A stretch of 64,000 nt of DNA from Photobacterium galatheae (lineage in GTDB: Bacteria; Pseudomonadota; Gammaproteobacteria; Enterobacterales; Vibrionaceae): assembly GCF_000695255.1 (NCBI RefSeq), contig NZ_JMIB01000031.1:1-64000 (forward strand). Reading direction: 5' to 3'. Both the position numbers and the translations under genes were made by a program. The notes beneath the pieces were generated by a model that ran no database searches, was not told the DNA's origin, and saw only the letters and a program-made list of their open reading frames with translations. Of the stretch, positions 18,071 through 26,288 are shown piece by piece. The number at the start of each line of letters is the position of its first letter. Position 1 is the stretch's first letter.

Positions 18071-18226
18071 CTACCTGACTAATTCCACAGCCATAAACAC
18101 AGCAATGGCAACTCCTGCGCAGATCAACATCCCAATCAATAAGGTTTTCTGTTTCTGCTCATCCAGATAACGCGCCAGAAATACGGCTACTGCAATGAGC
18201 AATACAATCACAGCAAATTTAAGCAT
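18071..18226 (-). CDS. 51-residue small membrane protein
   Basis: A short gene with strong support: AGGGGAAG lies a few bases before the ATG, and the start is 13 bases after the stop of the diguanylate cyclase gene, so they form one operon. The product begins MLKFAVIVLLIAVAVF, has a charged turn RYLDEQKQK, then a second hydrophobic helix, and ends ELVR. Two transmembrane helices with a hairpin topology are predicted by eye. I do not recognise a family. Its position suggests it may act with the diguanylate cyclase. Confidence 0.7.
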   Translation of the reverse strand: MLKFAVIVLLIAVAVFLARYLDEQKQKTLLIGMLICAGVAIAVFMAVELVR

Positions 18227-18239
18227 GTTCTTCCCCTGC

Positions 18240-20174
18240 TTAGTCGTCAATCGTTGTCAGAGTCGCCGATTGGCGAACCTCAGAAAATGGCTTTGTGTTC
18301 TTCAACTTAGCATGATTTATCGGCCCGGTCTTGCCACTCATTGCTGCGGACGACTCAGATGACGGATCCTCCGCATCAAACACCTGATTCTTCCCTTGCG
18401 ATTTGACACGATACAGTGCCTTATCTGCCTGAGAGATCGTTGACTCCATCCCCTCCTGCAGCAAAGCAAAGCCAACACTGACCGTAATTGAGCAGGACTT
18501 ATCAGACACCCGGATTTTTTGCCCCGCCACACTGGCACGAAAGGCTTCCAGCCGTTCTTTTGCCTCGTCGATATCTGATGCCGCCATCAACACGGCAAAT
18601 TCCTCACCACCATAACGACACAAGACTGAATTCGCCCGGAAACCACGCTTCATTAAGGCGGCAATCATCAGGATCACCTTATCGCCAAACAGGTGTCCGT
18701 AGGTATCGTTGATCGATTTGAAATCATCAATATCGATCATCGCTAGATAGTATTGCGCTTGGGTCTCAGCCAGCCGTTGTTCCATCTGCTTTCTGAGATA
18801 GTTCTTATTCTTCAGCCCGGTCATTTGATCTTCACTGCGAATGTGCTGTGTGAGCAGCAGTTGATTCAGCGCACTCAGCGTATAGTTCACGATCATTTTG
18901 ACAAAAAACGGATAGGCCATGCCGGGCTGGCAGATATACAGAACACCCACAAGCTGATTGGTCGGAATATGGCCTGAGCGAGCGGTATTCACCAGAGGCA
19001 GTCTGATGCAGGGCACATTCGGTGAAATTTGGCGAACAATCAGATCCTGCTCCGGCTGACAATCCCGACCAAGTTGCTGACAGCCGGACAAACGGCAAAA
19101 TAAGTCTGTTGGCACAGCCACCCGCAAATGATGATGCGGCTCTTCCAGAACACCTTCTTTTTCATTCATCACAAACAGGTAAACCTGACTGCAGCCAATG
19201 GTGTTCTTGAGCAGCTTCGTGAGCTGTAAGTGCAAATCCTCAAACTCTAAGGCTTCAAGCAACTGGCCGCCGGTTTGATGCACCCTGCTGTGGAGATAAC
19301 CGACCAGCAGAATAAAAAACAACATGGCCAGTAATGTCCCGCCCACCACACCGAGTTTGAGCGCATTCGCCGTGATTTCCTGATTGCGGGTTCCCGAAAG
19401 CAGCACCCAGCCAAAACGTTGATTCGTCTCATACACACTGAACTTGTACTCATCCTGATATGCATAAGAAGGGATCTCTCCTGCCTGTTCGCCATTCAGA
19501 ATGTCATCCAGTATATCTGGTGACAGACTCACAGATGCCGTCCCTAACCTTGACGGATCAGGGTGAATCACCACCTGCCCGCTTTCCGATTCAACCGCAA
19601 AGACATAACCGTCTTTCATCGTTCTCAGGCTGGATAAATCTTCCGACATTGCACTGGCATCCAGTTCAATGACAATTCTGACATCACCTTTCCCCGGAAC
19701 TTCAAGCGCCCGGGTCAAGGCAACACACCACTTTTTTGTACTGTTGCTGCGATAAAAGGGAGATAAAAAAGTTGCTCCGGACTGTTGAGCCTCGGCATAC
19801 CAGGGTCGATGCCGCACCCGGTCTGCAACGTCTTCAAACTTCAGACGATTCGTCCCGTAGTAGGTCGAATCCATCAGCAACCCTACTTCCAGAAACTTAT
19901 TTTGATGATCAACCACGTACTGAGCCGCCGTCAGAAATGTCGCAATATCTTCTTTATCCTGAAGAATTTCAGACAATAAATAGAGCTGGTTATTGGCTGC
20001 CGTATAGTGCTGGTTCAAATAATCCTGCGCGACGCTGATATTGGCCCTTGCCTGAGAATACGCACTTTCCCGGATGGCTTTGTAATCGGAATAACCAATA
20101 TAAACCAAGGTGGCAATGAGCAGCACAAATAAAGGAAGAACCAGATTAATCAGATATTTAGGTTTAAAATCCAT
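18240..20174 (-). CDS. Membrane diguanylate cyclase with Cache sensor domain
   Basis: 644 residues. A transmembrane helix at about 10-30, a periplasmic double Cache-like sensor from about 35 to 265 (YYGTNRLKFEDVADRVRHRPWY), a second helix near 275-295, then a GAF-like cytosolic region to about 440 with a cluster of cysteines (CRLSGCQQLGRDC). The GGDEF domain follows, with YGGEEF near residue 522, and DIDDFKSINDTYGH upstream. It should make cyclic di-GMP from two GTP in response to a periplasmic ligand. No EAL domain is present. The C-terminal 50 residues are a serine-rich tail. The cysteine cluster could bind metal or sense redox; that is inference. Confidence 0.92.
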   Translation of the reverse strand: MDFKPKYLINLVLPLFVLLIATLVYIGYSDYKAIRESAYSQARANISVAQDYLNQHYTAANNQLYLLSEILQDKEDIATFLTAAQYVVDHQNKFLEVGLLMDSTYYGTNRLKFEDVADRVRHRPWYAEAQQSGATFLSPFYRSNSTKKWCVALTRALEVPGKGDVRIVIELDASAMSEDLSSLRTMKDGYVFAVESESGQVVIHPDPSRLGTASVSLSPDILDDILNGEQAGEIPSYAYQDEYKFSVYETNQRFGWVLLSGTRNQEITANALKLGVVGGTLLAMLFFILLVGYLHSRVHQTGGQLLEALEFEDLHLQLTKLLKNTIGCSQVYLFVMNEKEGVLEEPHHHLRVAVPTDLFCRLSGCQQLGRDCQPEQDLIVRQISPNVPCIRLPLVNTARSGHIPTNQLVGVLYICQPGMAYPFFVKMIVNYTLSALNQLLLTQHIRSEDQMTGLKNKNYLRKQMEQRLAETQAQYYLAMIDIDDFKSINDTYGHLFGDKVILMIAALMKRGFRANSVLCRYGGEEFAVLMAASDIDEAKERLEAFRASVAGQKIRVSDKSCSITVSVGFALLQEGMESTISQADKALYRVKSQGKNQVFDAEDPSSESSAAMSGKTGPINHAKLKNTKPFSEVRQSATLTTIDD

Positions 20175-20397
20175 TTAAAATATCTTTCAACAAAACATGA
20201 ATCACCATATGAATCCGGTCGATTATATAGTAACCGTTGCGTCCATGTCGCAGGCTAAATGACAGAACTGACCGGTCCGTCGCTAATTAAAACAAATTCA
20301 TTGCAATGAACCCGTCACCGGAACGACACCGCTTCGTCACAGTAAAAAATTACGCTTTTCCTGAAACTGATACCTTGATAAACAGGTCCAATCGACT

Positions 20398-21264
20398 ATG
20401 GGAAAACACGCCTACCGTACGCTTTGGTTGTCAGACATTCATCTGGGAAACCGGGATTGTAAGGTTGACTACCTGCTGGACTTTCTGACACGACACCGGG
20501 CCGACACCATCATCTTAGTTGGTGATATCGTCGACCTCTGGTCACTCAAATCCCGTTATCACTGGCCGGAAAGCCACACTCGGGTGATCCGCCTGCTCCT
20601 TGAAAGTTCTGAACAGGGTTGCCGGATTATCTATATCCCAGGCAACCATGACGAAGCCATTCGAAAGTTTATTCAGTTTAATCTGGGGAATGTTGAACTG
20701 GCGCACCGTTACCTGCACACCAGCGCCAGCGGTAAACAGATTCTGGCCTTGCATGGTGATGAATTTGACAGCATGGTTTGCCACAGCAAACTCACATCAC
20801 TGCTGGGCGATGTCGGCTACGATCTGTTACTGTTCCTGAACCGCTGGATCAATGCCTATCGCCGGGTAACCAAACAACCCTACTGGTCACTGGCAAGCTA
20901 TATCAAAGCCAGAGTCGAAAAAGCCAATATTGCGATTGCCCGTTTTCGTCATGCCGCAGTCACCATGGCCAAGCATAAAGATGTCGATGCAATTGTCTGC
21001 GGCCATATCCATCACCCCGAAATCAAAGATGAAAATAATATCCTCTATCTGAATGACGGTGACTGGATAGAAAACTGTACCTTTCTGGCTGAGCACTATG
21101 ATGGGATCATTGAATTGATCCGCTGGACAGAACATGCAGAACTTCTGGATAGCTCCGATAAATTCAGAGTCAAACGCGACAAACCCTTGGTCATGATGGA
21201 AGAAAAGCACGAAGACCGCGAAGACCGCGAAGACCGCGAAGACCGCGAAGACAAGGTTGCATAA
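20398..21264 (+). CDS. UDP-2,3-diacylglucosamine diphosphatase-like metallophosphoesterase
   Basis: 288 residues of the calcineurin-like fold. Metal-binding motifs in order: LSDIHLGN, VGDIVDLW, IPGNHDE, LHGDEFD and CGHIHHPE. The order and the LNDGDWIENCTF segment fit the LpxH-like family often annotated UDP-2,3-diacylglucosamine diphosphatase, which acts in lipid A synthesis, although members of this longer group may have other phosphoester substrates. The last 17 residues are an EDR repeat from a tandem 9-base DNA repeat. The gene is alone, with a terminator shared with ydiJ. Confidence 0.82.
   Translation: MGKHAYRTLWLSDIHLGNRDCKVDYLLDFLTRHRADTIILVGDIVDLWSLKSRYHWPESHTRVIRLLLESSEQGCRIIYIPGNHDEAIRKFIQFNLGNVELAHRYLHTSASGKQILALHGDEFDSMVCHSKLTSLLGDVGYDLLLFLNRWINAYRRVTKQPYWSLASYIKARVEKANIAIARFRHAAVTMAKHKDVDAIVCGHIHHPEIKDENNILYLNDGDWIENCTFLAEHYDGIIELIRWTEHAELLDSSDKFRVKRDKPLVMMEEKHEDREDREDREDREDKVA
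21211..21252 (+). repeat. Tandem 9-bp repeat in the 3' end of the phosphoesterase gene
   Basis: GAAGACCGC occurs four times in full and once in part (GAAGAC), in frame, encoding Glu-Asp-Arg units at the C-terminus. Unit length is a multiple of three, so copy-number change would alter tail length without a frameshift. Confidence 0.95.
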
Positions 21265-21294
21265 AAGAGAAAGGGTTGAATAATAAACGGCAGA

Positions 21295-21332
21295 AAAAAA
21301 CGGCGGAAGCCTGTGCTGTCCGCCGTTTTTTC
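21295..21332. terminator. Bidirectional terminator between the phosphoesterase gene and ydiJ
   Basis: AAAAACGGCGGA pairs with TCCGCCGTTTTT around an 11-base loop, with a T-run after it on the plus strand and a T-run on the minus strand as well. Confidence 0.9.
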
Positions 21333-21348
21333 TGGATCCGCAGATCCC

Positions 21349-24300
21349 TTAAGCCGTGCTGACCAGACGAAGCAGCACCTGAACCGGGTGTTTCATTTTG
21401 ATCTGCTCAAAACGTTTCACCTGGCTTCGGCAGGAATAACCGGTCGCCATGCATCGCTCACCGTCCAGCTGAGCCAGATTGGGTTGCCAGCTCAAACCAA
21501 ACACCCCTTTTGAAGTCTCCAGTTTGTCTTTCTCATGACCAAAGGTGCCGGCCATGCCGCAGCAACCCACCGAAACCGCATTGAGCTGAGCGCCGAAGTG
21601 ACGGAAGATTGCCGCCCATTCTTTCTCGGCATTAGGCAATTTGGTTTTTTCGGTACAGTGCGCAAAGAGATGCCAGGGTTGATCATCACGTGCCTCAAAG
21701 GCATCCAGCTCATTCAATAATGGGGTCAGCCATTCATGGGCCGTCATCACTTTAAAATCACCGCGCTTGTCGCCCAGCATCTCGTTGTACTCGTCGCGGT
21801 AACAAAGCACCAGCGCCGGATCAACACCGACCATCGGCATGCCTAAAGCATCCAGCTGATTCAGAAAATCTGCGGTATTCCGTGCAGTTTTCGCGAACTG
21901 ACGCAGGAAACCTTTCACATGCTGTGCTTTTCCGTTTGGCTTGAACGGCACCAGCATCGGCTTCTTGCCCAGCTTCTCAATCAGCAGTACAAAGTCACGG
22001 ACAACTTCAGCATCGTAATAACTGGTGAACGGATCCTGTACCACCAGCACATACTGCTGACGCTCTTCCGCCGACAGCGCCTGTAACCACTGCAAATCAA
22101 ACCGCGTCGCATGATGACCGGTCAGCCCCTGCATCAGCGTCGGCACGGACAGTTCAGGCATATCCACATAGCCCAGCATTTTTTCAGTCAGAGATTTTGA
22201 CCAGCCGGGCCGCATGGCGGCATTCACCAACGACGGCGCTTTGGCCATCAGCGGCAGATAATTTTCAACATAAGCCACCAGATAGTCTTTGGCCGGACGC
22301 TGATAGCGGCTGTAATAAATATTGAGGAAACGAGACCGGAAGCTTGGGACATCAACCTTAATCGGACACTGACTGGCACAGGCTTTACAGGCCAGGCAGC
22401 CGTTCATGGCTTCCATTACCTCATGGGAATAATCATACTGGTGACGCTGACGCCCGAAAGTGTTGCGGAACCGATCGATGATCTGCTTCACCGTCAGTGA
22501 TTTTTCCATCAAATTCTGCTCGATCCGAACCGGATCAACGCCTTGTGCTGCCAGTAAACGCAGCCACTCACGCACCAGACCGGCACGGCCTTTCGGGGAA
22601 TGACGGCGATCAGCGCTCACTTTCATCGACGGACACATCGGCGAACTGGTGTCGTAGTTAAAACACAGGCCGTTGCCATTACATTCCATCGCCAGTTTAA
22701 AGCTGTCACGCACCTGAACCGGGATTTGGCGGTCAAAATAGCCGCGTTTCGGGCCATCAACTTTCACCAGCTCGGCATCACTCGCCAGCGGCGTACAAAT
22801 TTTGCCCGGATTCAGGCGGTTGTCCGGGTCAAATGCGGCTTTGATTCGGCGCAGTTCCGTGAAAAGTGCTTCACCAAAAAACTCAGGACCATATTCAGAA
22901 CGATAACCTTTACCGTGTTCCCCCCACATCAGGCCGCCATATTTTGCCACCAGCGCAACGACCTGATCCGAGATTTCCTTCATCAGTTTTTCTTGCTGCG
23001 GGTCACACATATCCAATGCCGGACGTACGTGCAGTACCCCGGCATCCACATGGCCAAACATGCCGTAGTGCAATTGCCTGTCGTCCAGCAACTGGCGGAA
23101 TTCGACAATAAAATCAGCCAGATTTTCAGGCGGCACACAGGTATCTTCTGCAAACGGAATCGGTTTTTGCCAGCCCTTCGCTGCACCCAGTAACCCTACC
23201 GCTTTCTTGCGCATGTTGTAGATCTTGTTGATGCTGTCGAGATCGTCACACACCTGATAGCCGATAATGCCCTGCTGACCAATCAGATTGTCCAGACGCT
23301 CGCACAGCGCCTGAACCTGTTCTGCAATCAGTTCAGGCTCGTTTCCGGCAAACTCAACAATGTTGATCCCCTGCATGTCTTTGCCCGGTACATCCGTCAT
23401 CAAATCACTGACTGTATGCCAGACAATATCCTGCCGGGCCAGATTCAGTACTTTCGAATCGACCGTTTCGACCGATAGCGCTTTGGCTTCGACCATCACC
23501 GGCGCATTTCGCAACGCCGCATCAAAACTGTCGTACTTGATGTTCACCAACTTGCGGGCTTTCGGAATCGGCGTGATATTGAGCTTCGCTTCGGCAATAA
23601 ACGCAAGTGAGCCTTCCGCACCACAAAGCAGTCGGGCCGGATCAAAACGGGTCAGCGCATCGTCGTAAACATGCTTGAGATCGTAACCGGTCAGAAAACG
23701 GTTCAGCGGTGGGAATTTGTCGAGGATCTGCTGACGGTTTTCACGACAGACACGCGCCGCAACAGCAATCGCTTCTGCCACCTGACCCTCAGCTTTTGAC
23801 AGCGCGGCAACGCCGTCTTCCGTGAGCGGCTCTGTATCCAGAACCGAACCATCGACCAGCACGGCTTTCAGCGCCAGGACATGATCTGAGGTTTTTCCGT
23901 ATTGCAGCGAGCCCTGACCGGAGGCATCTGTATTTACCATGCCACCAATGGTCGCACGATTACTGGTCGACAAATCCGGCGAAAAAAAGAAGCCATGCGG
24001 GCGCAGTGCGTCATTGAGCTGATCTTTCACCACCCCGGTCTGTACCCGTACCCAGCCTTCTTCCGGGTTAATTTCCAGAATCTGGTTCATATGGCGGGAC
24101 AAATCAACCACAATCCCCGGTGTCAGAGACTGGCCGTTGGTTCCAGTGCCGCCGCCGCGGGGAGAAAAACTCACCTGCCGGTATTCGGCTCGCTGACCAA
24201 TTTGACCCACCCGGATCAGATCATCGACATTTTTCGGAAACACCACCGCCTGAGGCAGTTGCTGATAAATACTGTTATCGGTAGCCACCGCCAGGCGGCT

Positions 24301-24408
24301 GGCATAAGTGCGTTCAACATCGCCAGAAAAACCTGCGTCTTCCAGCGCATCAAGATAGGACAGCACAACGTCGTTAATGCTGTGCTCATACGTCAGTGCG
24401 GGTAACAT
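21349..24408 (-). CDS. ydiJ: FAD/Fe-S D-2-hydroxyglutarate dehydrogenase YdiJ
   Basis: 1019 residues, matching E. coli YdiJ (1018). The N-terminal half is a FAD-linked oxidase: FAD-binding (PRGGGTGTNGQSLTPGIVVDL near 80-105) and C-terminal oxidase domain to about 540. A ferredoxin-like Fe-S motif CLACKACASQCPIK lies near residue 675, and a CCG-type motif (VGCCGMAGTFGHE) near 950. The family oxidises D-2-hydroxyglutarate. AAGGAG precedes the ATG. Convergent with the phosphoesterase gene. The substrate is assigned from the E. coli homologue. Confidence 0.9.
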   Translation of the reverse strand: MLPALTYEHSINDVVLSYLDALEDAGFSGDVERTYASRLAVATDNSIYQQLPQAVVFPKNVDDLIRVGQIGQRAEYRQVSFSPRGGGTGTNGQSLTPGIVVDLSRHMNQILEINPEEGWVRVQTGVVKDQLNDALRPHGFFFSPDLSTSNRATIGGMVNTDASGQGSLQYGKTSDHVLALKAVLVDGSVLDTEPLTEDGVAALSKAEGQVAEAIAVAARVCRENRQQILDKFPPLNRFLTGYDLKHVYDDALTRFDPARLLCGAEGSLAFIAEAKLNITPIPKARKLVNIKYDSFDAALRNAPVMVEAKALSVETVDSKVLNLARQDIVWHTVSDLMTDVPGKDMQGINIVEFAGNEPELIAEQVQALCERLDNLIGQQGIIGYQVCDDLDSINKIYNMRKKAVGLLGAAKGWQKPIPFAEDTCVPPENLADFIVEFRQLLDDRQLHYGMFGHVDAGVLHVRPALDMCDPQQEKLMKEISDQVVALVAKYGGLMWGEHGKGYRSEYGPEFFGEALFTELRRIKAAFDPDNRLNPGKICTPLASDAELVKVDGPKRGYFDRQIPVQVRDSFKLAMECNGNGLCFNYDTSSPMCPSMKVSADRRHSPKGRAGLVREWLRLLAAQGVDPVRIEQNLMEKSLTVKQIIDRFRNTFGRQRHQYDYSHEVMEAMNGCLACKACASQCPIKVDVPSFRSRFLNIYYSRYQRPAKDYLVAYVENYLPLMAKAPSLVNAAMRPGWSKSLTEKMLGYVDMPELSVPTLMQGLTGHHATRFDLQWLQALSAEERQQYVLVVQDPFTSYYDAEVVRDFVLLIEKLGKKPMLVPFKPNGKAQHVKGFLRQFAKTARNTADFLNQLDALGMPMVGVDPALVLCYRDEYNEMLGDKRGDFKVMTAHEWLTPLLNELDAFEARDDQPWHLFAHCTEKTKLPNAEKEWAAIFRHFGAQLNAVSVGCCGMAGTFGHEKDKLETSKGVFGLSWQPNLAQLDGERCMATGYSCRSQVKRFEQIKMKHPVQVLLRLVSTA

Positions 24409-24578
24409 TGCTCTCCTTGTCCAGTCTAGGGCTCGCCTAATTCCACTGGCTCCATTCTCTGTTAGCCTGACAGGCCTTATTGATATAATCGTTTGCCTTC
24501 ACTTTACCGCACTCAGGACATGAAACAAAGCATTAGGAGCCGAGAACCTTTCAGAACTCAGCCCCTGAAAAACGCCGC

Positions 24579-26102
24579 TTACGGCTTCGATTCCGGCTCA
24601 GCCAGAAGTCTTAGCATGATGGAAGATCCGGCAACCACCCAGAGTGCCAGCAGGAACGCACCTGCGGCACGCAGGCTTAAAATAATCGGGCTCACTGAAC
24701 AGGCATTTGCCAGCACCGCTGAAAAATAAGCGATCCCACCGGCCCCCAGCAACAGGCAAATCGCCACGCAGAAATGACGTATCACCGACAGATTCAGACT
24801 TCGTTTCGGCAAAGCATCCAGGCTGAGAAAAACCCCCAGAGAAATTGCAAACAGGTAAGTATGTTGCGGGAGTTGCGTCAAACCGGCAGCAACGCCGGTC
24901 AGCACTGTAATCCCCAGCCAGATCGACTTACCGCGAATTGTTTCCGGCGTGATCAGACGGGAAAAAGAAACCAGCAGCAGAACCCCAATCAGCATGGCAG
25001 CCAGCGTATCACTGATAAAATGAACCCCGTACCAGACTCGCGCCGTTGCTTGCCCCAGCACCAGAATCGACAAAGTGAGCAAACCCACTTTGCCATGATG
25101 CCAGGATTTGCCCACACAAAATTTCAGCCACAGCATCCCCCAAATCACAGTGGCCAGCAAAGTGTGACCACTCGGAAAACCATAGCCGTATGCTTCACCA
25201 TTTTGCAGATCCGGGATCAGGTAAAAAGGTCTCGGTGAATGCAATACATTCTTCAGCCAGGTTGAGAGCAAAATGGTCACAATCGCGGCGGCGACCAGTT
25301 GTAACATCGCGCCCGGACCCAGAAGGGAGGCAACCACCACAATCAGCAGGAAGACAAACCAATACTCTCCCGGTAAATTAAACAACCACATCAGGCTGTC
25401 AAACATCACTCTGGCGGTATCCGGTAAAGCTTTTCCCCAGGCCTGAAACTTCTGTATCACAGGCAATTCCGCCTGATGCAATCCGTTTGCTTGCGAACGG
25501 ATATCACTGAAAAAAACGACCTCACTTTCAGGGGTTGCCTGCATCCACTGATAGAGATAGATCATGTCCCCCGGATAACGGTATTCCCCCTCCGCCAGTG
25601 TCAAAGGAGACATCAGGTAGACATTCTTGATCTCGGAGCCAAAGTGCTGTGCTTGCCAGGATGCAACTTTATGACGTTGATAGCTGTCAGAACGGTCAGC
25701 TACCAGAATGGGCTGTTTCGCCACACAGGCAAAAATTGCAGCTCTGTCGCGATACTGAAGCAATTGAACCACATCGACATCCAGCCCGGTTTCTTCTTTG
25801 GCTTCTCGCTGAGCCGTCAGGCTTGCCGTATCCCGGTTATCAATATAACCGCCGGGTATCGACAGCTTCTGCGAGATCACCTCTGAAACCATAATCATCT
25901 TCTTGCCGTATCGAATGACGCAGGCTGCCCCCACCAAATCCGTCGGCTGCTCAGGCTGTGAGATCACTGGACGAGGGATGTTCTCAGTATTTTCCTCTGT
26001 CGCACTTGCAACACGAGGCATCAAGACCATGCCGAACAGAAACAACGTCAGAACGAAGAAGCATACAGGGGCATACGGATAAGGATCACGCTCTCTGATC
26101 AC
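24579..26102 (-). CDS. NUDIX hydrolase fused to a PAP2 phosphatase membrane domain
   Basis: 507 residues. An N-terminal signal-type helix (about 12-32) is followed by a NUDIX domain in which the box is GYIDNRDTASL and then REAKEETGL near residues 85-107; the first box glutamate is Asp here. From about 225 on it is a polytopic PAP2-type acid phosphatase with KNVLHSPRP near 286, FPSGH near 307, and ARVWYGVHFISD near 350-362, so the three PAP2 catalytic motifs are present. The NUDIX part would lie in the periplasm if the first helix is a signal anchor. The start is GTG with AAGG upstream. Probable role: dephosphorylation of isoprenyl or phospholipid pyrophosphates; substrate unknown. Confidence 0.85.
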   Translation of the reverse strand: MIRERDPYPYAPVCFFVLTLFLFGMVLMPRVASATEENTENIPRPVISQPEQPTDLVGAACVIRYGKKMIMVSEVISQKLSIPGGYIDNRDTASLTAQREAKEETGLDVDVVQLLQYRDRAAIFACVAKQPILVADRSDSYQRHKVASWQAQHFGSEIKNVYLMSPLTLAEGEYRYPGDMIYLYQWMQATPESEVVFFSDIRSQANGLHQAELPVIQKFQAWGKALPDTARVMFDSLMWLFNLPGEYWFVFLLIVVVASLLGPGAMLQLVAAAIVTILLSTWLKNVLHSPRPFYLIPDLQNGEAYGYGFPSGHTLLATVIWGMLWLKFCVGKSWHHGKVGLLTLSILVLGQATARVWYGVHFISDTLAAMLIGVLLLVSFSRLITPETIRGKSIWLGITVLTGVAAGLTQLPQHTYLFAISLGVFLSLDALPKRSLNLSVIRHFCVAICLLLGAGGIAYFSAVLANACSVSPIILSLRAAGAFLLALWVVAGSSIMLRLLAEPESKP

Positions 26103-26288
26103 TGGAAACCTTTGCTATATAACAATTACCGTGAAAGATTTTAACAATGTGCGACATATGCCACCATGAAAAAAGGCTTAGTGTGTGATGCTATGGTAAT
26201 TTCATTTGCCTGCAGCGCGTACTGACGCTTTACGGCTGCGTGAGAAATTCCCACAATACATCAATCTCTGATGGTCGGTGAGACAAAG

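Noticed and set aside
17980-18090. Short plus-strand frame encoding a Lys/Glu/Arg-rich peptide from the purine tract
   Set aside because: The tract is simple-sequence DNA opposite the end of the 51-residue gene; there is no ribosome site and the peptide is only the translation of the purine run.
22600-23193. A 197-residue plus-strand frame inside ydiJ
   Set aside because: Antisense to conserved ydiJ sequence with no ribosome site or domain.
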